A DNA stretch of 36,365 nt, taken from positions 1 through 36,365 of the forward strand of contig CAMLKC010000003.1 of NCBI GenBank assembly GCA_946480595.1, in the 5' to 3' direction. The DNA comes from an uncultured Candidatus Saccharibacteria bacterium (GTDB lineage Bacteria; Patescibacteria; Saccharimonadia; Saccharimonadales; CAMLKC01). Positions 8,216 through 16,125 of the stretch are shown here, in pieces. The notes below the pieces were generated by a model that did no database searches, had not been told where the DNA came from, and worked only from the letters and a program-made list of their open reading frames with translations. Within the stretch, counting starts at the first letter, position 1. Every line of letters begins with the position of its first letter. Both the position numbers and the translations under genes were made by a program.

Positions 8216-8868
8216 TGGCTCGTTTACCTGTTGTCGGCGGTGATGCTGGAAACTGGGGTACTATTCTTAATACCTATCTTCAGGTGTCACATGCTGCCGA
8301 CGGAACATTAAACAGCGGTGTCGTTGGTGCGACACAAACTAACTTGCCATCAGTTGCTGGCGGTTTGCTGCTTCGTGGAACATTCGCTTCAAGGCCGGCG
8401 GCAGGCAGTACGAACAATGGGCTTTACTACCTGGCTACCGACAATAATGGCGGAACACTCTACCAGTCGACAGGCAGTACCTGGGTACAGGTTGCGGCTG
8501 GGGCGACACATGGGGCGACTCACAGTACTGGTGGTCCTGATGCGCTTAGCGGTAATATCGACGCGATTGCCAGGCTAGCTATAGCAAAAAGCGGCACAAC
8601 GACCGGCTCTCGGCGCAAGCTAAACTTGATCCCCGGAACAAATATCAATATTACGACGACCGATGATTCTGCCAACGAAAAAGTCGATGTCACGCTGGGA
8701 ATTACCGGCAGCGTCGCCTTGGCAAACGGTGGTACGGGCGGTACTGATGCGGCAACGGCACGAACTAATCTTTCGGTGGCTCAAGCCTCTGGCTTTGCAA
8801 AAATGACAGTTGGCACGTCCGCTCCAAGTAGCCCTTCGGTCGGTGACTTATGGGTAGACACGAACTAG
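8215..8868 (+). CDS. phage tail-fibre-like surface protein
   Basis: A 217-residue protein without a signal peptide. The N-terminus has a motif widespread in tail-fibre and appendage proteins: DAGNWGTILNTYL followed by HAADGTLNSG. Later come ALANGGTGGTDAATARTNL, typical of fibre-shaft repeats, and a C-terminal SAPSSPSVGDLWVDTN, also common in phage structural proteins. A role as a trimeric fibre or adhesin on the cell surface is plausible. No other phage structural gene (capsid, portal, terminase, sheath, baseplate) is in the window, so it is unlikely to be a prophage. Translationally coupled to 7967; the next gene follows after 7 bases. Confidence 0.65.
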   Translation: MARLPVVGGDAGNWGTILNTYLQVSHAADGTLNSGVVGATQTNLPSVAGGLLLRGTFASRPAAGSTNNGLYYLATDNNGGTLYQSTGSTWVQVAAGATHGATHSTGGPDALSGNIDAIARLAIAKSGTTTGSRRKLNLIPGTNINITTTDDSANEKVDVTLGITGSVALANGGTGGTDAATARTNLSVAQASGFAKMTVGTSAPSSPSVGDLWVDTN

Positions 8869-8875
8869 GAGACGT

Positions 8876-11800
8876 ATGGCTGTAACCTATGTTTCTTCCG
8901 CCTCTGCTGCAGCTGCAACCGTCGCAATGCCCGCGCACCAGCTCGGCGATCTTATTATTGCGTTTGCCTATCGTGACGGCAATACGACCGCTCCGGCGTT
9001 ACCAACTGGCTGGACGAATATAAACAACAGCGGTGCGAATACTAACTCCGCTAGACTAGCTTATAAGTTTGCACTGTCCGGCGCAGAGACAACAGGAACG
9101 TGGACGAACGCGACTGGTATTGTCGTTCAGGTATATAGGGGAACCGGCGGTATTGGCGCCAGCGCTGTTGGTGGTGCATCGAGCGCAACGATTACCTATC
9201 CTGCGTTGACATTGCAGAGTACCGACAGCACTTCATGGGTTGCACGTTTTGCCGGCCACAGGACAGCTACCAACTTGACAACCAACACGCCTGCAGGCTA
9301 CACGCAGAGGACCGGAGTAGCGACAGAGGTGAAGGGAAGTGACACGAACGCCGCTGTCGGTACTAACCCGACGGCGGGGACTCAGGCTGTTAATGCCACT
9401 TCGGGCTATCGGGCGTACACTCTTGAGATAAAAGGCCCCGCACCAAAACTAGAAGGCCTGAACGATGACTTTAACGATAATGTGCTGAGCGCTAGTTGGA
9501 GTCCGTGGGTGGGCGGGACGATCAACGAGGTAGGACAAACCCTCCAAATACCATCACCAACGACGGCAACGTACCTGGGAATGGATTCTGTTGCAAAGTG
9601 GAGTTTAACGGGCTCGTTCATGCAGGTCGAAGTCCCGCATGTGCTGACGGGGCTAAGCTCGGCGACGACATACATGCGCGCGCAGGCCGATGACAATAAT
9701 GGCATTACCATTTCCACGGATGGCACGACAATTTATGCAAGGAAACAAGTGGGCGGTACTTATACTACACTGGCTTCCACGAACTACAGCGCCACGACTC
9801 ACAGGTGGTGGCGGTTCAGGGAGGATAGCGGCACGGTATACTACGAGCTTTCGCCCGATGGTTTTACATGGCTATCCTTTACGACACTTGCGACGCCCTT
9901 TACGCTCAATTCGCTAACGGCGCAGCTAGCAATAGGGGCAGATGTGGCGAACGTTTCGACTGATACGGCGGTTTTTGATAATTTCAACGTGTCACCGCCG
10001 ATCGAACTGTTCTCGGATACTTTCAATGATAACTCTCTCGACGCTTCAAAGTGGGCGCCATGGTCGGGCGGCGACGTGACCGAAACGGGTCAGACCTTGC
10101 AGATCCAGTCTAGTACGACGGCGCTATACAAAGGCATGAACTCTGCAGTAAAAGGCAGCCTAGTGGGGTCGTACGTTCACGTCGAAGTCCCGCACGTGTT
10201 AACAGGACTTACAAGCGCTAGCACCATGCTGCAGCTTGGGCCCGACGACCAGCATACAGTAACGCTCTATGTAGGCGGGACGACGCTTGCGGCCGAATAC
10301 CAGGTTAATGGCGTATTTACGACGCCAGCAACCACGCCATATAATGCCACGACTCACCGCTGGTGGCGTATCCGTGAATCGGGCGGAACCGTGTATTACG
10401 AATATTCCGCCAACGGTTCGGCTTGGTCGACGCTGACATCAGTCGCCGCTCCTTTTACGCTGACGAATGTGCGGGTATCGCTGTTTATCGGCACGGACGC
10501 GGCGAACGTTTCGACCGATACGGCAATTTTTGATAATCTGAATGCCTTTCCAGTTTTGACTGTTTCGCGTGGACAGTACGCGAGCGACCAAAAGACGCCA
10601 GTGACTGTCGGTAGTACGACGACCGATGGGATGACTAATACTTTTTGGTTGGAGGCCGACGTGTACAGCGATGCACCGTCTAGTTCGGCCACGCTTTCTC
10701 TCGAAGCGCGGACAGTCGGCACGAGTTTTACCGGTACAGCCACCACTACTAAGCCTGTCACTCTCAAACAGGCGAACCTGCCTACTTCACGACGCGGCAG
10801 CGCGATGATTTATGATGCGAAAAATAAACGGTTTATTGTTTTTGGTGGATACAACGGATCGGTACGCTACAACGAAGCATGGGAGCTTTCGGCTGATACG
10901 GCGTACCACCGGTGGAAAAAACTAACGCCAACTGGAACGCCGCCTGTTGCCAGAAACTTGTGTGGATCGGTGTACGCACGCGGGACAACCTCTGGTGCTG
11001 TCGACAAGGCGTATATGGTGATATGGGGTGGCGCCGATCCTGGTGACAGGAACGACATGTTGATTTTAGACCTCTCGACACCGGGCAGTGAGGCGTGGAC
11101 AACAGTAACACAGACGAACGCGCCGAGTGCGCGCGATTACATTACTCACCATATGGCGGCAAAGGTGACAGCCTCCAATACTATAGACATCTATCTCTTT
11201 GGCGGCTGGGCCTCGAGCCGGGTGAATGACCTTTACCGTTGCACGTTGAATGTGAATTCTCCCGGCAGTGTGACATGGACGACACTTAAAGCCAATGGTA
11301 CAGCTGGCAACCCGTCTATTCGATCGGGTGCCGCAATGGTCTATGACTCGGCTAATAACCGACTGGTTATTACGAGCGGATACAACGGATCGACGTATCT
11401 TAGCGATGTGTGGCAATACAGTATTAGCGGTGGTTCATTCACGCAACTTTCTCCGACCGGTTCAGCGCCAGGCGGCCGTGAGCTGCCGAGTGTGGGATAC
11501 GACGGCGTTAACCAGAGGCTCATTCTGATGGGCGGATGGCAAGGGGGTGCGACCAGCAACCGCAATGACGTTATCCAGCTTTCACTTGTTTCTGGCAGTG
11601 AGGCGTGGACCCAGATAAAAAGTAACGATACGAGTAACCAAGGAGTTTTTCCTTTTTCCAACGGCGCCGCGGCAGTTGATACGGACCGCAACATAATGGC
11701 GGTGGCGAATGTGTACGGCTATGATAGTACGGATAAATACGTTTATGCCTTCGACCTAAGTAACACGTCAACATCTGCGCCAGTCTACAGCTTGACGGTT

Positions 11801-13705
11801 GTCGACTACTTCCGCGCGCGGGATGCTGCCGCTTTTGCTTACAATTCGGCTAGGGGCGAGTTTTTGCTTGTTAACGGTTATAGCGCTATGGACGACGACA
11901 CGACAATCGCGAACGGTGAACATGTGTCAGAAGTCTGGGCATACAACAAAACCAATCAGACGTGGCGATATGCTGCCCGAGGTCCGTTTAATATGACCCA
12001 GTCTGAAGGAGGCCTAGCAATATATGATTCGGCTAACGACCGGGTGATATTCTTTGGCGGTCTGCGGGGTTCGTCGCAAATGAGTAATGATGTCTGGGAA
12101 TTAAAGGCGGACGCGTTCGGCATGTATAAGGCGACCAAGTTATCGCCGTCAGGAACGCTGCCTGCCCCGCGCTGGCTGGTGGCGGGCTGCTACGATGCGG
12201 TTAACCACCGAATGGTCGTATGGGGTGGACAAAATAACTCAACGATCCTAGGCGATGTGTGGGCGCTCGACCTAACGCAGGGAAGTGAAGCCTGGACGCA
12301 GCTCTCCCCGACTGGGACGGCCCCGACGCCAGCTTGGCAGTGTGCATATGCCTATGATTCAGTGAATAAGAGGCTGTATGTCCACGGTGGCCAGACGGGC
12401 GCGAGCTATACGTCCCAGCTATTCTATCTCAACCTGTCTACGACAAATGGGGCGTGGGTGAATACGGGAGTAACGGGTGGTCTTGCGGTCCGTGGAGCAG
12501 TTATGGAATACGACAGTGCGAGCCAGCGTCTTATCTGTTTCGGTGGGTTTGACGGAACGGTGGTTAACAATACGGTTCGCTATACGAGCACGAGCTCATT
12601 CACTTCGTGGACCACCCAGGCGACGACCAATACGCCCGCCGCCCGCCGCAGCGCGAGTGCTACCATGCTTGGCAGAACGTTCGTGGTAAGTTCGGGACGT
12701 CCTGTTAGTGGTGCGTGGTTTAGTGATGTGCAGGAGCTGGATATGGCGGCGGAACCAGCTGCGTGGCTCTGGACGGCGCGAACACCGAAAGTTTACCAGC
12801 CGGTGGCGATTGGTCTGACGGGACTTGCCGAGGGTAACTACCACTGGCAGTCATGGGCGGCCGTTGGCACGACAGTCAGTCAAGCTGTTTCGTTTGGAGG
12901 TAACAGCGAAAGCTCCATCGACTTCATCATCCTTAGTGTTAATAGTGGAAAAATTAAAGTATACGACGGGAGCTCATGGGTCTGGAAACCTATTAAAGTA
13001 TGGAATGGTTCGGCGTGGGCGACGAAAACCCTACGCTATTGGGACGGTGCCGCGTGGCATCCATATGCTGCTCCGTCGGCATCGACGGTTGCCATTGACG
13101 CCATTGGGCCAAGCTCTGCGGGTGTTGTTGCTGCCGGGACGACCACGCTATCATGGTCGCACACCTGTTCCGGCACAAACAGGTACCTGGTTGCGGCAGT
13201 CGTTGTAGGTGCTGGACAGACCACGTGGACCACCACGGCCACCTGCAATGGCGTCGCCATGACATCGCTAGGAAGGCAGCAGTCGAATAATCAAAACGAC
13301 GGCTATATAGAACTATTCGGTATTATTCCGCCGGTCGGGGTTTGTACGATCGTCATCACCTCAAACAATACGGTAACGTACGGTTTGATTGGTGGCTCAA
13401 TCAGCGCTACGGGTGTTAACCAAACCACGCCTACAAGGACTGTCTTACCAGCTTACGGTGACGGCACGAACATCCAGGTAACCCGGACGGGCGCAGTCGG
13501 GGACCTCTTTATTGACGCTGCCTGCTGTGGTTCTGATATTGGCTCGTCGCTGCAAACACTGCAGGTACAAAAAAACTACAACGTCAGCACGGGCGCGGGT
13601 AACCTGTCTATGTCAACGGCGCCCGGCGCCACATCGACAGCGATGGGATATACAAGTCAAAGTGACTGGTGGGGTATTATTTCGGTAGCGCTTCAACCGG
13701 CATAG
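8876..13705 (+). CDS. giant Kelch/jelly-roll surface protein (1609 aa)
   Basis: The largest gene of the window, with AGGAG just upstream of its ATG. It has no signal peptide and no membrane helix. Rough order: an N-terminal beta module (1-190) like those of phage tail proteins; two tandem copies (about 196-377 and 378-560) of a LamG/DUF1349-like module, each opening with DxFNDNxLxAS and closing with DTAxFDNxN; a linker; about twelve Kelch-type repeats (about 635-1295) with cores such as FIVFGGYNG, IYLFGGWAS, LILMGGWQGG, RVIFFGGLRG, RLYVHGGQTG and RLICFGGFDG, enough for two beta-propellers; a set of WNGSAW/WDGAAW-type short repeats (about 1360-1398); and a C-terminal beta module. This is a binding, not enzymatic, architecture. 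Carbohydrate or protein adhesion to another cell is inferred. Confidence 0.8.
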   Translation: MAVTYVSSASAAAATVAMPAHQLGDLIIAFAYRDGNTTAPALPTGWTNINNSGANTNSARLAYKFALSGAETTGTWTNATGIVVQVYRGTGGIGASAVGGASSATITYPALTLQSTDSTSWVARFAGHRTATNLTTNTPAGYTQRTGVATEVKGSDTNAAVGTNPTAGTQAVNATSGYRAYTLEIKGPAPKLEGLNDDFNDNVLSASWSPWVGGTINEVGQTLQIPSPTTATYLGMDSVAKWSLTGSFMQVEVPHVLTGLSSATTYMRAQADDNNGITISTDGTTIYARKQVGGTYTTLASTNYSATTHRWWRFREDSGTVYYELSPDGFTWLSFTTLATPFTLNSLTAQLAIGADVANVSTDTAVFDNFNVSPPIELFSDTFNDNSLDASKWAPWSGGDVTETGQTLQIQSSTTALYKGMNSAVKGSLVGSYVHVEVPHVLTGLTSASTMLQLGPDDQHTVTLYVGGTTLAAEYQVNGVFTTPATTPYNATTHRWWRIRESGGTVYYEYSANGSAWSTLTSVAAPFTLTNVRVSLFIGTDAANVSTDTAIFDNLNAFPVLTVSRGQYASDQKTPVTVGSTTTDGMTNTFWLEADVYSDAPSSSATLSLEARTVGTSFTGTATTTKPVTLKQANLPTSRRGSAMIYDAKNKRFIVFGGYNGSVRYNEAWELSADTAYHRWKKLTPTGTPPVARNLCGSVYARGTTSGAVDKAYMVIWGGADPGDRNDMLILDLSTPGSEAWTTVTQTNAPSARDYITHHMAAKVTASNTIDIYLFGGWASSRVNDLYRCTLNVNSPGSVTWTTLKANGTAGNPSIRSGAAMVYDSANNRLVITSGYNGSTYLSDVWQYSISGGSFTQLSPTGSAPGGRELPSVGYDGVNQRLILMGGWQGGATSNRNDVIQLSLVSGSEAWTQIKSNDTSNQGVFPFSNGAAAVDTDRNIMAVANVYGYDSTDKYVYAFDLSNTSTSAPVYSLTVVDYFRARDAAAFAYNSARGEFLLVNGYSAMDDDTTIANGEHVSEVWAYNKTNQTWRYAARGPFNMTQSEGGLAIYDSANDRVIFFGGLRGSSQMSNDVWELKADAFGMYKATKLSPSGTLPAPRWLVAGCYDAVNHRMVVWGGQNNSTILGDVWALDLTQGSEAWTQLSPTGTAPTPAWQCAYAYDSVNKRLYVHGGQTGASYTSQLFYLNLSTTNGAWVNTGVTGGLAVRGAVMEYDSASQRLICFGGFDGTVVNNTVRYTSTSSFTSWTTQATTNTPAARRSASATMLGRTFVVSSGRPVSGAWFSDVQELDMAAEPAAWLWTARTPKVYQPVAIGLTGLAEGNYHWQSWAAVGTTVSQAVSFGGNSESSIDFIILSVNSGKIKVYDGSSWVWKPIKVWNGSAWATKTLRYWDGAAWHPYAAPSASTVAIDAIGPSSAGVVAAGTTTLSWSHTCSGTNRYLVAAVVVGAGQTTWTTTATCNGVAMTSLGRQQSNNQNDGYIELFGIIPPVGVCTIVITSNNTVTYGLIGGSISATGVNQTTPTRTVLPAYGDGTNIQVTRTGAVGDLFIDAACCGSDIGSSLQTLQVQKNYNVSTGAGNLSMSTAPGATSTAMGYTSQSDWWGIISVALQPA
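9461..10557 (+). repeat. tandem duplication of a jelly-roll module within the giant gene
   Basis: Two units of about 546 bases (about 9461-10005 and 10009-10557) encode the LamG-like module twice. Shared protein landmarks are FNDNxLxAS, SWxPW/KWAPW, GQTLQI, VEVPHVLTGL, ATTHRWWR and FDNxN. Similarity is still visible at DNA level around VEVPHVLTG. Confidence 0.75.
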
Positions 13706-13732
13706 CGGTTAGGGGCGGGGTCGGCTTTGCTA

Positions 13733-13755
13733 TATAATGGTTTTAGTATAAAACC
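13733..13755 (+). promoter_or_regulatory. corA promoter -10 and 5' UTR hairpin
   Basis: A TATAAT box (13733-13738) is followed immediately by a perfect inverted repeat GGTTTTA-GTA-TAAAACC (13739-13755). A GGTG SD (13761-13764) and ATG 13770 follow. The repeat could be an operator at the transcription start or a hairpin at the 5' end of the mRNA. Confidence 0.55.
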
Positions 13756-13769
13756 AAAAAGGTGCCTTT

Positions 13770-14684
13770 ATGATCAGTTATCTCCGCTCTACCAACTACC
13801 GTCCTGGTATAAAAGAAATTGCCAAGCTACAACCCGGTACGTGGGTACGGTCGGAGCGGCCCGATGACGAGGACCTAAAACTGTTAAAAACAATGGGGTT
13901 GGACGAAGATATCCTGACCGACGCCCTCGACCCGCACGAGGTGCCGCGTGTCGAACTTGAAGGCGACTGGACATACTTTATTACGCGCCTTCCCGATACC
14001 GACGACGACTTTAACGACTTTACGACGCCGATCTTATTTGCGCTTGGCAGTGAACATATCGTGACGGTCAGCCGCGATCCGCTGGGCCGCTTGTGGCAGC
14101 CGTTTATCGATAGGACTGATACGGCCACCACGCAAAAAACGAAAATCTTCATGCTGATGGTTGATGCGATTGCGGGTCAGTACCAGCGCCGCGTGGCATC
14201 TATCAACCGGCAAATGCGCGCTTCGACCAACGACGTCCGCACGCTCCGTCCGCAGGACATCGCAACCTTTGTTGAATACGAGCGAAAGCTCAACGACTAC
14301 CTGGACGCGCTTATTACCACCAACACGGCACTCGAAAAACTGCTTGGCGGCAGGCTCCTTACACTATACGAGGATGACCGCGATGTCGTCGAGGACCTCT
14401 CGATCGACCTTGAACAGCTCATTGCCCGCTGTAAAAGCCTGCTGCGTACTATTACGAACGTCCGCGACTCCTACCGTGCGGTCATGGACACGCGCCTGAA
14501 CGAAACGCTGCGGATCCTAACGGTTATTACGCTGGCTCTTACCATCCCGACAATGATTGCCGGGCTGTATGGCATGAACGTGCCGATTCCCGGCGAGGGC
14601 AATCCATTCATGTTCTGGATTATCATTGCTATTAGTGCAACCGCTGCGCTGAGTTTCAGCTATTATTTTATGAAAAAACGCTAG
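13770..14684 (+). CDS. corA: CorA-family Mg2+/divalent cation channel (1)
   Basis: A 304-residue protein of usual CorA length. A soluble N-terminal alpha/beta and long-helix domain precedes two C-terminal membrane helices (about 246-266 and 278-299). The family signature YGMN ends the first helix (about residues 268-271), followed by a short acidic-type loop IPGEGNPF. CorA pentamers admit Mg2+ (also Co2+ and Ni2+) across the cytoplasmic membrane. The gene has its own promoter and SD. A second CorA is encoded at 17883. Confidence 0.93.
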   Translation: MISYLRSTNYRPGIKEIAKLQPGTWVRSERPDDEDLKLLKTMGLDEDILTDALDPHEVPRVELEGDWTYFITRLPDTDDDFNDFTTPILFALGSEHIVTVSRDPLGRLWQPFIDRTDTATTQKTKIFMLMVDAIAGQYQRRVASINRQMRASTNDVRTLRPQDIATFVEYERKLNDYLDALITTNTALEKLLGGRLLTLYEDDRDVVEDLSIDLEQLIARCKSLLRTITNVRDSYRAVMDTRLNETLRILTVITLALTIPTMIAGLYGMNVPIPGEGNPFMFWIIIAISATAALSFSYYFMKKR

Positions 14685-14744
14685 TTATACGGTCAACCAA
14701 AAATAAACGTGACATCGATTACGTTCAGCCGTTCCAAAAGCTTA

Positions 14745-14765
14745 TATAATAAAAGCATAAGGAGG
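14745..14765 (+). promoter_or_regulatory. promoter -10 and strong SD of the 14771 gene
   Basis: TATAAT (14745-14750), then AAGGAGG just before ATG 14771. The leader is only about 15 bases. No convincing -35 box was found. Confidence 0.5.
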
Positions 14766-14770
14766 GTCAT

Positions 14771-15217
14771 ATGAACGAAGAGATTGCAAGGCAAAAGATA
14801 CGCGCGGCATATCATCGTTTGCGCGAGTACCGTGGCGGGGAAGATGACATGAAGGAGTACGGGGGCGGCTCTATCGACTATCATATTGACGCTATCCGAA
14901 GCTCCAGCGACGGCGAATGGAACGAGACCATTGCCAAAGATTACGTACAGAATTTCGAAGCCCAAATAGAAGAAGAAATCGAGGAGTCGGCGCCGAGTTT
15001 TCGCCGCGAAATGGCCGAGGACACTATAACGGCCGAAGAAACTGATGATCCGCTACGCGAGCTGGGTGTTTCCCGGAGCGAACTGCGTGACGAACTCGGC
15101 CGGTTAGATCCTGACGGCGAGGAAAATGAAGCGTATGATAGTGAAGACATGCGCGAATATATTGAAGATGCCGACGACACCGCAGGCGAAGACGAACGGT
15201 ACCGCTACCGGGAATAA
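14771..15217 (+). CDS. acidic hypothetical protein
   Basis: A 148-residue protein I do not recognise. It is strongly acidic (many Glu/Asp), with predicted helices and no signal peptide, membrane segment or cysteine. The N-terminal third (RQKIRAAYHRLREYRG) is basic and amphipathic; the C-terminal third is low-complexity acidic. A strong SD and TATAAT box suggest it is expressed. The methyltransferase gene starts two bases after its stop, so the two are cotranscribed. No function is proposed. Confidence 0.6.
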   Translation: MNEEIARQKIRAAYHRLREYRGGEDDMKEYGGGSIDYHIDAIRSSSDGEWNETIAKDYVQNFEAQIEEEIEESAPSFRREMAEDTITAEETDDPLRELGVSRSELRDELGRLDPDGEENEAYDSEDMREYIEDADDTAGEDERYRYRE

Positions 15218-15219
15218 CC

Positions 15220-15813
15220 GTGTCGCATACGTTTCCGTTACTCTCTGACCAAGTTGACGAACGTGAAGTCCGTGTCGTTTTGAGGGAACTCGAAAGAGTA
15301 CTAGAGGCAGAGGTGCCAGGCGACGTGGCGGAGTTTGGTTGTTATGTCGGGACGACGAGTGTGTTTCTGGCTGGTCGTCTGAAGAGCACTAATCGTCAGC
15401 TATATTTATATGATTCCTTTGAAGGACTCCCGCCCAAAACTCGTGAGGACGAAAGTCCGGCTGGCATGCAGTTTACAACGGGCGAGTTGCTGGCAACCAA
15501 AAAACAGCTCATCAAAAACCTCAGGCAGGCAAACGTACCAATGCCGATTATAAAAAAGGGATGGTTCTCCGACCTGACGGAAAGCGACGTGCCGGCAACA
15601 ATTTCTTTTGCGTTTTTGGACGGCGATTACTATCATTCCATTCGTGACCCATTAAAACTTATATGGGAACATTTGGCACCGGGAGCGGTAATTGTTGTTG
15701 ATGATTACGCCAACGAGGCATTGCCGGGCGCAGCAAAAGCGGTTGACGAATGGCTGTGCTCGCACAAGGGAAATCTGCGAGTCGAACATTCTTTAGGCAT
15801 AATTCATACTTGA
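15220..15813 (+). CDS. TylF/MycF-like O-methyltransferase
   Basis: A 197-residue protein beginning at GTG 15220, two bases after the preceding stop. It carries a SAM-binding start EFGCYVGTTSVFLA, then LYDSFEGLP, typical of the macrocin O-methyltransferase (TylF) family, and the acidic metal or active-site stretches FLDGDYYHS and IVVDDYAN. The family methylates sugar hydroxyls in a metal-dependent way. Here the target could be a surface glycan, but there is no sugar pathway nearby to support that. The last codons overlap the promoter of the next gene. Confidence 0.8.
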   Translation: MSHTFPLLSDQVDEREVRVVLRELERVLEAEVPGDVAEFGCYVGTTSVFLAGRLKSTNRQLYLYDSFEGLPPKTREDESPAGMQFTTGELLATKKQLIKNLRQANVPMPIIKKGWFSDLTESDVPATISFAFLDGDYYHSIRDPLKLIWEHLAPGAVIVVDDYANEALPGAAKAVDEWLCSHKGNLRVEHSLGIIHT

Positions 15814-15837
15814 CATACTTTTCATACTCGTTATACT
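15810..15837 (+). promoter_or_regulatory. consensus promoter for the AbrB-exporter pair
   Basis: TTGACA (15810-15815), a 16-base spacer, TATACT (15832-15837). The -35 box overlaps the stop codon of the methyltransferase. AAGGAG follows before ATG 15865. Confidence 0.75.
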
Positions 15838-15864
15838 GATAATAGTTAAGGAGTACGAAAACTA

Positions 15865-16122
15865 ATGGGAAAACCCCTCATCACCCCAGATAAAAAGCTC
15901 TACGGCACCGCGACCGTCGGAACGAAAGGACAAGTTGTCATTCCTTCTGATGCCCGCGAAGAGCTGGATATCAAGCCGGGTGATCGTCTTTATGTCGTGA
16001 GTGCCATGAACGGTGCTGGCGTTGTCCTTTTGAAAGAGGAGATGCTGGAAACGTTCGTTGAGCAGATGATGGCACAAGTGGAAGTATTTCGTACTCTTAA
16101 AGAAGCAAAAGATAAGGAGTAG
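15865..16122 (+). CDS. AbrB/MazE-type (SpoVT-AbrB) DNA-binding regulator
   Basis: An 85-residue protein. Residues 8-50 form a swapped-hairpin AbrB domain: ATVGTKGQVVIPSDAREEL, then IKPGDRLYVV. A C-terminal helical tail (about 55-85) probably mediates oligomerisation. It is the first gene after a near-consensus promoter and ends 3 bases before a multidrug-exporter gene, so it most likely autoregulates the pair. No toxin gene lies beside it, which argues against an antitoxin role. Confidence 0.88.
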   Translation: MGKPLITPDKKLYGTATVGTKGQVVIPSDAREELDIKPGDRLYVVSAMNGAGVVLLKEEMLETFVEQMMAQVEVFRTLKEAKDKE

Positions 16123-16125
16123 TAC

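Noticed and set aside
8215..13705. Prophage or tailocin remnant
   Set aside because: Tail-fibre-like motifs are present, but no capsid, portal, terminase, sheath, tube, baseplate, lysin or integrase gene lies in the window. Kept as surface proteins, with the phage-derived idea noted as a finding.
15865..16122. MazE-type antitoxin
   Set aside because: No small toxin gene is adjacent; the regulator is paired with an exporter.
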